Assembly (NCBI GenBank): GCA_000231825.2
Contig: JH720294.1
Location: 443,158-507,157, forward strand
Length of the DNA: 64,000 nucleotides
From: Tetrahymena elliotti 4EA
Lineage: Eukaryota; Ciliophora; Oligohymenophorea; Hymenostomatida; Tetrahymenidae
Reading direction: 5' to 3'
Shown here piece after piece: positions 13,301-27,000 of this stretch. The first letter of the stretch is position 1; each line of letters opens with the position of its first letter. Made by a program: the position numbers and the translations under genes. The notes beneath the pieces were generated by a model that did not search any database, had not been told where the DNA came from, and saw only the letters and a list, made by a program, of their open reading frames with translations.

Positions 13301-15665
13301 TAATCCTGTTTTAAATTTATATTTTTTTATTTGAGCTATAAAAAATACTCTTTATTTTGCTAAGTAAATTATTGTGGTTACTTTCTTCAGTTATTTACTC
13401 ATCGTTTCCATTTTTTTTAATAAAATTTTAAAGAAAATGTTAATCTGATTTTGTCTATTACATCTTATATTTATTATTAAATAGATAGTGTTGTTTGTAT
13501 TCATATTCATTCATTTCATATTTACAGCAAATAATTGATTAGCCGTAATTTTCTAATGCTTCTGTGAATCTACTATTGTTAAAATGTAGATTTCCAATAT
13601 TGTTGTAAATAATTCCAAGTGCTCTGTAATTTTTAAACTAACTAAAGTAGCTTACCTGGCAAGTCAATTCAATCAAAGATTAGCTCTCATCACTCCCAAA
13701 TAAGTTTTAAGTTGTAAAGATCAGGGTTTAAAATAAATTCTAAAAGCTCTAATACAAAAGATGCATATCTGAAGATTAAAAAACTTATGAATAATCAATC
13801 TCAAAATCATAATTGAATATACCTTCTTCAAACAAGATGATATTCTTTTTGTCTTCATCAACTCGCAATTAATTAAGAATGTTTGTAAGATGAACAATAG
13901 ATTTATTGAGCATATTAGCAATTCTTATAGAATAAAACAGGGTTATCAATATAGAGAAAGCAAGTGAGCAATACATAAATGTCTAAAAAATGAGGCCTAA
14001 TTAAATTATTTGTTCTCTTAGTGCAATAGCTGAAGATTGAATTTAATTCATAGAAACAATAGTGATTAAGAATAAGTTTTTATTAGTACAATACATGTAC
14101 TCTTCTGTATTGTTCAACTATCGATTTTTATCAATATTAACAAGTAACTGTAGATTTGCTATCATCTATTTATTACCATACTTAAATTAGAACTCATCTG
14201 TTAACTTTTTTGATTGTAATGAAAAGATTTTATCTTTGTCAGTTGAGCAAACGCTTTTCAAGTTTTGAGAAAAATTTGTGAGTTATCTTAAAAAGTAAGA
14301 TTTTTATTCTGGTTCTAATCTGTTTAAGTATGTATCATTCAATGTATATATTTAATTTGGCTACATTTAAAAATTATTTTAATATGCTACTCTAAATAAT
14401 CTAGTATCAGTAATAATGTTCACAGCTTCATCATTCCCTAATTCACTAAAATTAATATTTCCTTTCTGTAAGTAAACAGTATTGCAGATAATAGAAAATA
14501 TTGTCATATTTGGGCTAATAAAATTTTTATAATATTTATTAAAACTTGCAGGTGTATATATCTTTTTGCATATGCCCATTCCAGTGAAAGGTCTATTATT
14601 ATCACTAAAATTGATTCTAAGAGGAGGATAACCTTATAAAATTTATTGTGGCTTAAGTAATTATAAATCAAAAAATTCTTAGCACCTTGTATCTAGTTTA
14701 TACTTATTAGGTGGGCATAGTGGAGGTTCTGTATAATTTTCATATGTCATATTTGCTCCTGTCCCAATATACATTCCATCTGAATTAAATGCTGAAAAGT
14801 ATGATTTGATAGTCAATTTTACAGAAGATATTGAATTTTATGTTTGTCTATTTGCACAAAGAGCTGCTTTTTGTATAAAATCAATGAGGCTTTGATTTCT
14901 TAGTTGATCTTATGAGAGTTTGTTTAATCCTTCTTCAACCAAAGAATTTTATTAGTTCCTTTTTTAATATTTATAATTAAAAACTGATCAAAATAGACTT
15001 TTTTTTAGTTTAATTTGCTTTTTTTTTGTTAAGTAGACTTTTTAGAATCAGGGTCATATAATTCACAATATAATGAAATATTGAATTGATTTAGTTAGTA
15101 ATAAAAATTAATAATTTAATAATGAAGAATAACTTAAATTTTAGTGTTCAATTATTTTTATCATTAATTTGATTTTGTCTTTACATTTATATTTATTTAC
15201 TAATAAATTGATAGAAAAATAAATTATAAAATAAGATTAATTATACCAGCTTGTAATAAGATAAGAACCATTATTTTTAAAAAGGCTTAAAAGGTGAGGA
15301 TCTCCTATTTGATAGTAAGTTTATTATATATTTAAGACTGGTTTGCGGAATTTGTCATTAATAATTAAGTTTCCTTCTAAAATTTTATTCATCATACCTC
15401 TTTGAATAGTAAGTATCCAAATTTAACGTTATACTGCTGTAAATAACATTAACTAAGTGGCGTTATTTTATATTTAGATCATATTTATTACCTAATCGTA
15501 CATATTATCTGAAAACTTTTGAATTTAGTTGAATGACTCAGTATTACTGTAATTTGTGTAGTTTATTATTATAAATATCAATAAGCATTGAGGTAATAGA
15601 GCTACTATTAGCAATTAAAATTCCATTTTATGGAAAATTTTAGTAATTTTATCTATACCTGACAT
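10329..15665 (-). CDS. P2: two-pass receptor-like protein, paralog of P1
   Basis: Gene model complement(join(10329..14958,15247..15665)), 1682 residues. The start at 15665 was chosen because it puts about 15 residues before the first hydrophobic segment, as in P1 and P3; an in-frame ATG at 15626 is the alternative. Intron 14959-15246 (288 nt) splits a Trp codon. The outside domain has LSQDQLRN, then a glycine-rich DGMYIGTGANMT stretch and LDTRCQEFF, the Cache-type motif. TM2 is near residues 464-485 (YCSLAFSILITLFYS), followed by a HAMP-like segment (IVHLTNILNQL). The TPR unit is near 584. The vWA-like halves are FQINVVYIDWE with QNDYFGF (from about 1186) and YKKIIVVITSDLK (about 1596). It ends PLIVEHF then TGA at 10329-10331. 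Total 5049 nt is divisible by three. A fragment of this gene that looks like a 66-residue ORF in the standard code (14379-14579) is just part of the outside domain between two Gln-coding TAA/TAG codons. Confidence 0.87.
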
Positions 15666-16518
15666 GCTTTTAAGAAAATTTATATAAATAGAGAAAAAAA
15701 GTTTTTTATCAAATTTTGTTTAGAAATTATAATTACTGATGATAATTGACTAAATTTTTGCTTTTCATCAAAATAAGTAAAGAACTGATCTTTTTTTACA
15801 TTATTTAATAATATAAAAAACAAAAAAAACTAAAATCCCATACAATTACAAAAACAACATAGTCTATCCAAACATTAATAAATTTTATGTATGTTTGAAA
15901 TATGTTTTCTCTGTTTAAAATTACTAAACTCATACATATTTCCTAGTTGTTTTTCTTTTATTTAATTGAAAAAGGAAATTTTTTAAAGATAAACTTAATA
16001 AAAATCATAGATTAGTAATAAATATAAAAATTTGTTATTTACTTACTTGAACTCCTTTTTCGTTTATGTATTTCTTTTATTTTGATTAATTATAAACAAA
16101 ATAGATATTTGCTTAACATGGATTAAATATATTGTTTAAATTAAAAAAATATATTTATAACCATTAGATTTTATGTAACAATTGCTTCATAAATAATTTT
16201 TAAAATGAATATTTGGTATTTTTCAAAATTTATCTAATATTAGCTGGATATAGAAAAATAATTTAGTTTATTGTTATTAATAAGGAAGAATCTCTTCTTT
16301 ATTCAAAGTAAATTTTAAGCAGGCCTAGTTTAAGTATTTAAAAAAATTTCTCTCCTTTTTAGAAAAATTTTCATTTAATTTCAATAAATTCATTTTTTGA
16401 GGATTATACTTAATTATGACTTTTAGAAGTTATTCTTTTATCTGTTAGGGTTTCTTTTATTTTGATAGATTAAAATGAAGATTAGCTTAGTAAGAGTAAT
16501 TTATAACACATTTGTTTT
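15666..16518. other. Spacer between P2 start and the decayed P3 3' copy
   Basis: AT-rich, no gene seen. It holds the putative P2 promoter region just above 15665. A further spacer of about 250 bp lies between the decayed copy and the P3 stop at 16894. Confidence 0.55.
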
Positions 16519-16640
16519 ATTCAAAAGTACTCTATTTGTTGATCTGGTAGCAGAAGATAAGGCAACATGGCTTTAATAACTGTAAAAGTGATAGAAGTGT
16601 ATGTTCAATGTAAATATTTACAATTAAAATAACTTTTCTA
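16519..16640 (-). pseudogene. Degenerate copy of the P3 terminal-exon end
   Basis: The plus-strand run TTCAAAAGTACTCTATTTGT and the following GATCTG, AGAAGATAA and ACTGTAAAAGT blocks repeat those at the true P3 end (16894-17010), in the same order. The copy has lost about 20 bp covering the conserved codons before the stop and is out of frame, so it is not a functional exon. Confidence 0.6.
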
Positions 16641-16893
16641 GTATTAAAAAAGCTATTTGTTTAATTTTATCATTGTAAATTCATTTTTTTTTGTAAGATT
16701 TCATCAATATTTATTTTGGGTTAAGTAAAGTAGAAGTAATTCTTTACTATTAAGTAATTTATTGATTAAAAGCAATCTAAGCATTAAATTAATAAACAAA
16801 GAATTTATTAATTTAATAAATATATTTAGATTCTTAGTACCAATCTACTAATAAAAATAAATTCTTTATTTTTAAAAAAGTTTTTACATTCAT

Positions 16894-19800
16894 TCAAAAG
16901 TGTTCTACTATAAGCGGAACATAACCATAACATTTAGTTGATCTGTAATTGAGAAGATAAAGCAAGAGACTCTACTAACTGTAAAAGTAAGAGAGAACAC
17001 AAGTTTAGTCTAAGTATTTAGATTTAAAATAATTTTTTTCATTTATAGAAATTTATTCATCTTAAATTAATACACAAAGCTCTACATTTAGATTTTTTAA
17101 ATTGGCTAAGAGAAATTAAAACTCTTATTCATCCTAGTCAATTATGCTTTGATTGTCAATTATAGCAATTATAAATTTTTTGTACTAGTTTTTTTTTTGA
17201 TTAGTTTAAAAAAAAATATTTTTTATAAATTCTTTCTTATTTTATTCATAATATTTCTTGGCAGCTGCTTAATATTTTTGTACCATATTTTTCTAGTGCT
17301 CAATAATCTTCATTTATAATATTATTGGAAGTCCATCATATTAACTTGCAACTTATTACAATGCCTTTCTAATAGTAAAATAAAATAGAGTTTTCTTTTT
17401 TTTGTTTATCAAAGATCTATCAATATTTTTTATTGTTTCATAATTCTTTTATTCTTGTTAATTAAACAATATTTAGTCTAATTTTGTTGATTTTAATTTA
17501 GTTGAAAAAACTGGATTTTTAAATTTATTTTCATGTAATTTTTTTGATTCATCTTATTATGACTCGTTTCCTAAATAATTTGATAAAGATTCTTCATAAT
17601 TCAAAGATATCTATATTGAATCTTTATTAGAGCTCCTTCTATTGTTTAAAAATATGAAAATATTATCTTTATTTTTTTAAAGTTTGTTTTATTATGCTTC
17701 GAAGTCATCACAAATAAATCTTTTTGACATTTCTTCTTTAATTGGACTCAATTATTTTGTTTTATTTTCTTCAGAATCGTTAGCATTTTGATCAATATCT
17801 AGCGCTATACTTTCCTTTTAAATCTAAATTGAATTGTACATTTCCGGCATTGATAAATTATCTTACTTGTTTTTTTACAGTTAAGTATTTGTTTGGAAGG
17901 TTTTAAAATAATTTATTTAAGAAGTTGTAGAATCATCATTATTATAATTGTCAAAGCTCTTAGCTTAATATTCATTTTATTATATTATATTTTCAAAATT
18001 TGATTAGCTATTTACATTATTTAGTGTATTAAAATATTTATTATCAATATTCTTATTCACTGGATTTAATTCAAATTCTTTCAATTTTTTTAAAGTTTAT
18101 TTGGCTAAGGCTTCATCAATCTTCTTAATTGGTGTGCTTCTTGATTCATTAGTATTTGGAGTTAAATCTTATGATGCTTAGTTTTTTATAATTTAGAATG
18201 AGTATTTATTTTATTGTTGCTCAGAATATTTTTGTTACTATTTATTCATGCTGAAGGCTTTATTTCTTTTATATTAGGCTTTTATATTATTTAGCTCTGT
18301 TTATTTTAAGAAATCAAACAGAGAATCTTTTATTACTTATTCATTTTTTTTTATGTTACTAACTACAGAAACGTGCTCAGTTATATTCATTGAATTTAAA
18401 TTTGAAGAAATAAACCCAAAAAAATCATTTTCTCTATAAACAACTTACTCTATAATATCAAGTAATAATTCAATTAATTTTGCTTTATTTGTTAATTAGT
18501 CTATGTACTGTGTTTAAAATAAATATGATTCTTACAATTCAGTGCTGTTATTAAAATCTTAATCTTCTTCAAAATTAATGTAAACAACACAGATTTTAAA
18601 TGATAGATTTAAGGTGAGTTTTTAATAAAATGATTCCAAAAATGAGCAATTTAAACCAAAAATCTCAAATATACTGAGTAATCTTTGAATATTTCTATTG
18701 AATGATTATGAAATTACTAACTTGCTTTTTTCATAGATTTTTGTTATTTCTTTAGCAGCTTTGTAATAATTTTTTTGCAATAAATACATTATTGAAATTT
18801 ATTCTTAAACTAAAGTAAAAATTTAGTCTTCATTAACAAAATACTAATTTCTATCATCACCAAACCCATCAAATTATAATATCGCCTTAGATCTATTTGA
18901 TAGAAAAGAAGAGTATTGTTAACAATTTTCTTTTTCTAAAGTACCATTTTACTAATTGTTTTGTGATTTTTGATTATCATTATTTGTGAAATTGTTACTT
19001 TGCTTCTTTTAAACTTTCATTTGTTATTCAGATTTTTTATCACAATCATAACTTTTATTTATTATTACAAAGCTAGCATGGCCACTAAATACATTATTTT
19101 ACAAACTCTTTTATAATTTTATATGTTTTGAGTTTTTAGTAAAAGATTGAGCTTTTTAAGTGCTCTAATTTAGTGAATTATTTAAGTTCTTGTGAGATAA
19201 CTATTTCAAATATGTAGAATTAGAGTTTAAAGGTAAATTAGTTTTCGATTTTCGTGATATAAATAATTAATGCTTAGGAGAATTAAATCTATTTAATTTA
19301 GTTGATTATGCAATTTTAGGAGACTAAGATGAATTAAGTTGGGACAATTTAAGCTATTTTTCTTTATAGTAGGACTATGGTGTTTTTGGTGATGCTAGTT
19401 TCTTTTTTTTAACAGATGAAGAATAACCTAAATTACGCATTTAGCTCATCTTTATAGGCGTTTCACAGATTTAAGCTATTTTCCTGTTTTAACTAAATTA
19501 ATCTTCTTCTTTTTTATTTTCTTTACTGCCTTTCTTTAAAATACTTGGCTTTTGTTTTGTTTGTTCTGGACTTTAAGACTCTAAAACTTAATTTTCTTTT
19601 AGAAAATGATTAATACTTTTAAATTATTAGGTATTTAGAGAAAAATTTGTAAAAGACTCTTCTTAATATTTTGCATTCAGGGCTGAATTATTTTAAGATT
19701 TTATTTATATATTTTGAATTTGAAAGCTGTCATTTTATTATTTATTAGGTTTAAGATTAAAATTCGTTTGGCTACTCTGAGGAGATTGTAATTTTGTAGG

Positions 19801-22800
19801 CAAGTCACTATACAAGTTATCATGGAAACTTAGTTATGGAGTCTAGCAATTGATTTATTGAGAATGTTAGCTAATAACTTCTTTTGGGATTGTTTTATCA
19901 TCTCTTTAACTTTTTTATCGATTTATAATGCTGGTTTATTTAATTTATGATAAAAGTGAATTATTTTCTGCTACAATTTATTAGCATTTCTATTAATCTC
20001 CTTTAAAAAAGTAAATACTTTGAAATATCTAATTTATCATAATTTTTTATTTGCAACTTTCAACCTAATCAGAACTTCTTAAATTAACTAATTCAATAGC
20101 AAGATTTTCAATAATATCTGAAAACTAATTAAGATTTTTTAAATTTAATTTATAGAAAATTAAGGCTCTTATAAAATTGTATTTTCGATTAAATAGCATT
20201 TATTATAACTCTTATTTTTCTTGCATAATTTCATAAATGCCATATTTAGAAAAGTTATCTATGAGATCTTTTTGGGATTTAAAATCTAGCTTTTGATGCT
20301 TCATGTAATCTTTAAATTTACTTTTAAACAATTCAATAGAGTTTATTTTTTGAATTAATGACTTAAAAAGGCTGCTTCTATTACTTTTCTCTCTATAAAT
20401 TTGGCTTTAGCTTTCGGGAGCTCTAAATTGACTCTGAAATTAATGATGCTAATACACCTTTTATTCATACTTACAGCAAACTATTGATTAGCCATAATTT
20501 TCAAGAGCTTCAAGGTATCTACTATTGTTGAAATGAATATTAGCTATGTTGTTGTAGCATATTCCTAGTGCTCTATAATTTTTAAATTATTAAAAATAGC
20601 TAATTTATTTAGTTAGAGTAATGAGAGTTAAACTTTCATCTTGATCAAATAAGCTTTAAGTTGTGTAGATAAGAGTTTAAAATAAATTTTGAAAACTATC
20701 ATAAAGTTAGCACAAGTCCGAAGAAAGTATAAGCTCTGAATGATCTATTTAAAAGTCACCAGAAATCATACCATCTTCAAATAAAATAAAATTTTTAGTT
20801 TCTTAATCAACTTTTAATTTTTTGAGAATATTCGTTAAATGCTCTAGAGAATCTCCAATCATTTTTGATATATTTTATGAGTAATAATAACTTATCAATG
20901 TAGAAAAACTAATCAAGCCATAGATAAGACACTTAAAATACAAATTATATTCACTAATTTATTTATTTAATGATATTGCTTAAGATTAAAGTTAGTCTTA
21001 TGTAAGGATAGTTAGAAGTAATAGACTACTTTCAAAACAAAAGGAAGATTCTATTTCCACATCTTATTTTTCTTCATAATTTTTATCAATAAAAAAAGTA
21101 AATTACATAATCACAATAATTTTTTGATCTTACACCTGCAAAGTAAATTACTTTGTTTTCTGTTTATCTTTAGAAGAAAATATTAAAGTTTTATCAGATG
21201 AGCAAAACTGTTGAAAAAAATTTGTTATAAAGTCTTGAATCTATTTTAAAAAATATTATTTAAGCTCATCAGATTCTATTTAATATAAGTAAGATTCTTA
21301 TAAAGTGAGTATTTAATTAGGTTAAATCTATCTATCACTTTGAAAAGCAACTCTTTATTTAAATGGATCAAGCAGAATCCTAATTGCTTTTTAGTTACCT
21401 ACCTTTTAAAAATTAAGATTACTGTCTTCTAGGTTAATAGAGTGGCAAGTTAGTGAAAAAGGATTGATTTTATTCTTTAAATTTGAAGGAACTTTATATT
21501 TTTACATAAATCTTTCATTCACAAAAGTTTTTTTGCATAATCCTATAGCAATATACGGCTTACTATCTACTTCAAGTAAAAAGTGAGTAGGAAGATATCC
21601 TCCTAATGTATTTTTTGCAACTTTTGTTACAATTTAATAGTATTCTTGACATCTCTAATCAAAATAATTTGTAGCCTTTTAACAAACATTAGGTTCAATA
21701 GCTTTTTAGGAGGTCATATTTGTACCTGAACCATAAAACATACCATCATATTAAAAAGCAATGAAAAACGATTTTAAATTTATTTTTACCTAAAATTGTT
21801 TTACATTATGCTTTGCATCATATAAAGTTGATCTCCAAAAAAAATCTATAAAACTTGTATTCCTTATTTGATCTTAAGACAATTGAGACAACTCTTAAAG
21901 ATTTTTAGTATCTCCAGAATACCTATTTTATAAAATATTATTTATAATAATTACCTATTAAAAAATTCAAATTCTGAATAAAATATTAAATTAAAATGTT
22001 TGTTTTTTATTTCTCAAAGTCATCAGTTTGTATTATATTTTTTTTTATCTTTCTTATTTAAAATAACTACTTTATTTTTTAGAAGACTTTGTTAATTATT
22101 TTTAATATATTAATTTTTATACAGAAATAATAAAATTGATTCAAGAAAATATGAAGATAAAGAGGAAATTTTATTTCTAATCTAAGCTTTTTTAGTATAT
22201 GACTATTTATTTGTATGCCGATTTCTTTTCTTTTGTAAAAAGATTCTTAATTAAAATGATTGAGAAATGAATGAATAATAGTTAAAAAAAATAATTTTAA
22301 AAGAAAAAATTATAATTTTAATCTCTTATAAATATTTTGCGTTGAATAACTTAATTTTAAAATAAGTAAATTAAAAATTATTTTAACAAAATTAATTCTA
22401 TTTCCAATTAGGATTAATTAAAAATAATTTAGAATTTTCCTTTTATAATATTAAGAATCAAATTTTTTCTGTTTAAGGAGACTTCATAATTTCTTGTTAA
22501 TAACAAAAATAATTGTTTTTGTCAAAAATATTTTGTGATTCAAAAAAAATTATTTTGAAATTAATTGGTTTCTTTCTAAGTAAAGTTATTTTAACGAAGG
22601 AAATGCTTATTAATTATTTGAGAATATTATATATAGTATTTGATTATTTGTTTTATGGCACATTCTGAGCATTTTAATATTTTTTTTATATTTTATGAAG
22701 TATTACTTTAAATAAAAAAAAATGATTTTAATATGAAAAATAAATTTATTACCAACTAGATATTAGCAAAGAACTATTTTTCTTATACAAATTGAGCAAA

Positions 22801-23186
22801 TCTTGATCTCCATAATTATTATAAATATGATCTAAATTTAGTAAAGACTAAACAAACTTAGGATTTGTATGAAGTACCCCATTCATCATCTTTTAATTTA
22901 ATCTCCATAATGTATTTACATTCACTGTATCTTTTTACATCAAGCTATGAAGAATAAAAAGTGTAGCATCATTTTATTTTTAAACAAAAAATATCTACTC
23001 AGAATACATACTAGATGAAAATGAAGCTATTTAATCAGTAAACTTTTGGCTTATCTAATTAAAATAATTAATTGAAAATATCGTGAAAACTAATTGAGGT
23101 ATAAGAACAAGTAAAGTTAGTTAAACCCTAATTGTATTTAGCTAATTAAAAAATGCATTTTTGAGTTTTTTCAATTTTTGCATCAT
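16894..23186 (-). CDS. P3: two-pass receptor-like protein, paralog of P1
   Basis: Gene model complement(join(16894..21922,22753..23186)), 1820 residues. Exon 1 encodes about 144 residues with TM1 at about 23-43 and ends with LLISSW, as in P1. Intron 21923-22752 (830 nt) splits the Trp codon. The outside domain has LSQDQIRNTSFIDFFWRS, FYGSGTNMT and FDQRCQEYY. TM2 is near 469-490, then a HAMP-like segment (ISKMIGDSLEHLTNILKKL). The TPR unit, residues about 592-630, has the core YRALGICYNNIANIHFNN. A Ser/Gln/Asn-rich linker precedes the vWA-like part: FKICVVYINFE (about 1252), NDFFGFISSN, and YKKFIIAIIDNQ (about 1732). It ends PLIVEHF then TGA at 16894-16896. Total 5463 nt is divisible by three. 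P3 is very close to P1 and P2 along its length. Confidence 0.87.
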
Positions 23187-24085
23187 ATTTTTCTCTCCAG
23201 TCTTTTTTAATATGTATTAATATTCTTACTTCTACTTAAAATTAATATTTCTTACTTATTTGTGATGATATTATTTAAAAACTTAAAACTTTAATTTTGA
23301 TTTTAATTGGATGTATTAGATGGTTAAGTTTATAAAATTCTTGATTATTAAATTATTGTACTCTATCTAATGTATTCAACATTTATTAAGAATTCGATTA
23401 TCTTAAACATCAGTCTTACTTAGTCAATATAATTAAGCTATTTTTATAAATTAAAATTGTATTATTTACCTTTATTTCTGATTAATATCATTCATATACT
23501 AAACTGGTTAAATCTAAAATAAATTATATTTTTATTTTCTTTTTTTTAAGAAAATTTTATTTGCTTATTTATTGTTAAATAATAATTCCAAAATGATTTT
23601 TGATGAAAACAAAAAAATTTTAATTCTTTAAATTTAATGTTTTAATTTTCAAATTAAATTTTGTTATTGTTTAACTCTAACTTTTTAGATACTTATATTT
23701 CGATTTTACTTATTTTAGAAATTAACTTGCGATGTATGAATAAGTTACAATTCATTTAATAAATTTAATTTTATTGATTAACTTCTTTGTTTAAATAGAT
23801 TAAATGGTTAAACACTTCTAAAATGGCTTATTATTTCAAAAAATATTCCATCATTTAATTTAAAACTTTCTTTTTTCTAAAAATTTTAATGGTTGATTTT
23901 ACTTTTTGAATAAAAATAATAACTATTGATAGTAATAATTTTTTAATTTATATAGAAATATTTTTAAAATATTATTAACAGAGTAACAAATTAGATATAT
24001 ATATATAATTAATTAAATAATTAAATTGATTATGTTGATTTAATTTAAAGATTATTTATTGTAATAAAGATTTCCTTCAGTAGTT
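23187..24085. other. Spacer between P3 start and P4 stop
   Basis: About 0.9 kb, very AT-rich, with a short TA run near 23995-24005. No gene seen. Confidence 0.6.
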
Positions 24086-27000
24086 TCAATAGTGTTCTAC
24101 AATTAATGGAAATAAGTGAATGTTTTTTGACTCTCTCAAATTAAAGAGATATTACAAAAGCCTTTGTCCATCATAAAAAAATTTGACAACACATTAATTT
24201 AGATAGTATTGGTCTGATTGTTAATTATATTCTTCTGTAGAATCTTATTCATTCAGGAGAAGTATAAGTAACTTAATGTCTTTCTCGTAAAGTGTTCTTT
24301 TTAGTTTTTCAAATAAACTATCTATGAATACCCCAGAAAAATCAGTTGAAATGATAATAAATTGCTTTTATACTTACTTGAATATCTGAGAAAACATTTT
24401 TGAATTAATTTAGTTATTTTTTTTATATTCTATGCATGGATTTGATTAATGTTTAATATGTTAATTATAATTTTTTGATTAAAATAATAGATCTTAAAAA
24501 TTTAGTAAAGCTTTTCTTATTCCCAAATGAAATAAAAAATTTGTCTAAAGTTAAAGTTTTTTCTTGACATTACTTACGTTTTCTTAATCTGCTTCCTTAA
24601 TTTGCTCAAATACTAAAGTTTTTTGTTAATCTAAACCATTCAAAGACTGACTTTAATGGAAAATCTTTGGTCCAAAAGATTCTATTTTTAAATTATTTAT
24701 TTATAATTATTTGTTTCTAAAAAAAAACAAAAAAGGGAGAAAAAAATCTGAAATAAGAATAAAAAAATGAAAATTATTTACCCTCTTTAATTTTATTTAT
24801 CTCTTTTTGAATATTATAGGCCTCTTATACTTAAAAAAAGCTGGATCTTTGGTGTCTGTTGGTTTGCTTTTATGTTGGTTACTATTAAGATTATTAATTT
24901 TTTTGTGGAGATTGTATAGATAAGTTTTTGGGGGTTGGTACTTTTAAATTGTGACTGCTCATGAATTTAATAGAAGAAAATTGCCCTTATTAAATTTCTG
25001 CAAAGCTTTAGTTTTAATTAAGTGGTTGTTCTATTTTATTGTCAGTAAATAGGCTAAATTATTCACTATTTTGCTACATTTATTCTCTTTTTTTATGTTT
25101 TTTATTTTATCCATTTTAATTATACATAAGGGAGTATTGTCTAGTGGTTTATCTTTTAAATTTAGTTGTGTTTTCTTGCTTGCATTCAGTTTAAAACTCT
25201 TCATTAACTTTTTAATCATTTTTCTAATCAAAAACAAAAGAGTTATTGATAGACTAAGAATAATTTTATCTAGGTGGCTAAAAGCTTGTATTAGATTTCT
25301 AATCAATCTAATTATATTATTGTGTTTTTTGCTTCTTTAAAGTGACTTTTTTATTTTTATTTGCAATTTAACTTTTTTAATTATTCTATTTTGTTTCTAT
25401 TTGAATTTCATCCAATACAATCTAATTTATATTTTCTAACTTTTACTTTACAATCTCGACTGGTTATAAATCCTAAATAATCTTATCAATTACATTTTTA
25501 TAGTTATCTAAGCTATTTTTTGTGATTAATGAGATAATTTATTAAAATAGGTTATCATCATAGTTAATAAATCCAAACTTGTCATCATTTTTTACAATAA
25601 TTTGGTCAATAATAGCTTATACGATTGAAATTGATTCAAATTTTCCTTAATCAGAGCTACAAAACGAAACAAATTATATCTTAAACTTAATATTTGGATT
25701 AAAACTGTTAATCATGCTAGATAAATAATCTGAATTTATATTATGGTGGGTAAATATACTTTTTAATTTGCATAATTACATATATTTCAGTTAAGGTAAA
25801 TAAACCTAACCTTACTCAATGCAAGCAGTTAGCAACTTTGATGCCATTAAGTATTTACCTTCTTTTATTAAAATATCTGAATTTACGTCTAATACATACT
25901 AACATAGTATATCTTTGGGGAAATTATAATAGGCTGCGTTATTATCATTCACACAAAACCTTGATGCCCTGTAAGAGTGACTTTTTAAGTTTCTAAATGA
26001 ACCTATTTTGAGAAAAGGAGGTGAATAATTTGCATTCTTAATGTTTTTATTATTAACTGAATTAGTATTATTTTCTCCTTAGCTTGGAACTGAAACTTTC
26101 TTTAAGTTATGAGTAGATTCAAATATAAATTAATTATGAAATAAATTATTATTTTTTAACAAAGGAGATTTTTAAACATTTACATTAAAGCTATTTTATA
26201 TATTGAGACTTGGGTTTTTTATATGCTATTATAAAGTTGTTTTAGAAATGAAATCTTCTTTTGGTGAGACTATAAGAGTTAATTGATCTTCAGTAAGAAG
26301 AGGTTTTGTATTGTTATTAACTTAAGATTTTTAAATTTGTTTGATATTCTAATCATTTTAAATATTTTGCTAAATCATAGTTTATTATTCTGGTTAAATA
26401 AAATAGGCTGATTAAAACTACGTGTTTTATTTACTTCTCATTTATATGCTTTTAGCACACTGATTTTTAATAGAGAAGGAAATCAATTAATCTTTTCCAT
26501 CTTTATCTCTTTCAAAGGGGAAGTTATGAGTACTTTACAACTTTTCACATTTGATATCTAATGAAGAAAGTTAATTTTCTTACAAATTCTTGTTGATAAG
26601 AGGTAACTAACTATTTTAAGGTGGCGATAAAAATATATTAGGATAAACATATTCTTTCATATCTAGTGTGGGAGATTATTAGGGAGATTAATCTTTGAAT
26701 TACTCTTCTTATTCTTCTGAGAGGAAATTAATATCACCACTTGATCGATTGCTAGAGATTTTTTTGTTAAATTAGGAGTTTACTTCTATTTTACATTACT
26801 TATTTGAGTGATCAGATTATAAATAATCTTAAGTAAAATTTTCTTTACTAGGATTATCATTTTCTATTATATTATCAAAATTATTTTCAAATTAATGATA
26901 TGATATTCCTTTTTTGAGTATTTAGTATTTTTGATCTTTTAAAAACATAACAGTTTACTGACTTTTGCTATCTGCATATTGTTGATTATTTTTATTTAAA

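Noticed and set aside
25031..25340. Two overlapping standard-code ORFs of about 90 codons on opposite strands
   Set aside because: The true P4 frame runs through this stretch (Gln-rich linker) in a different frame; both are shadows of it.
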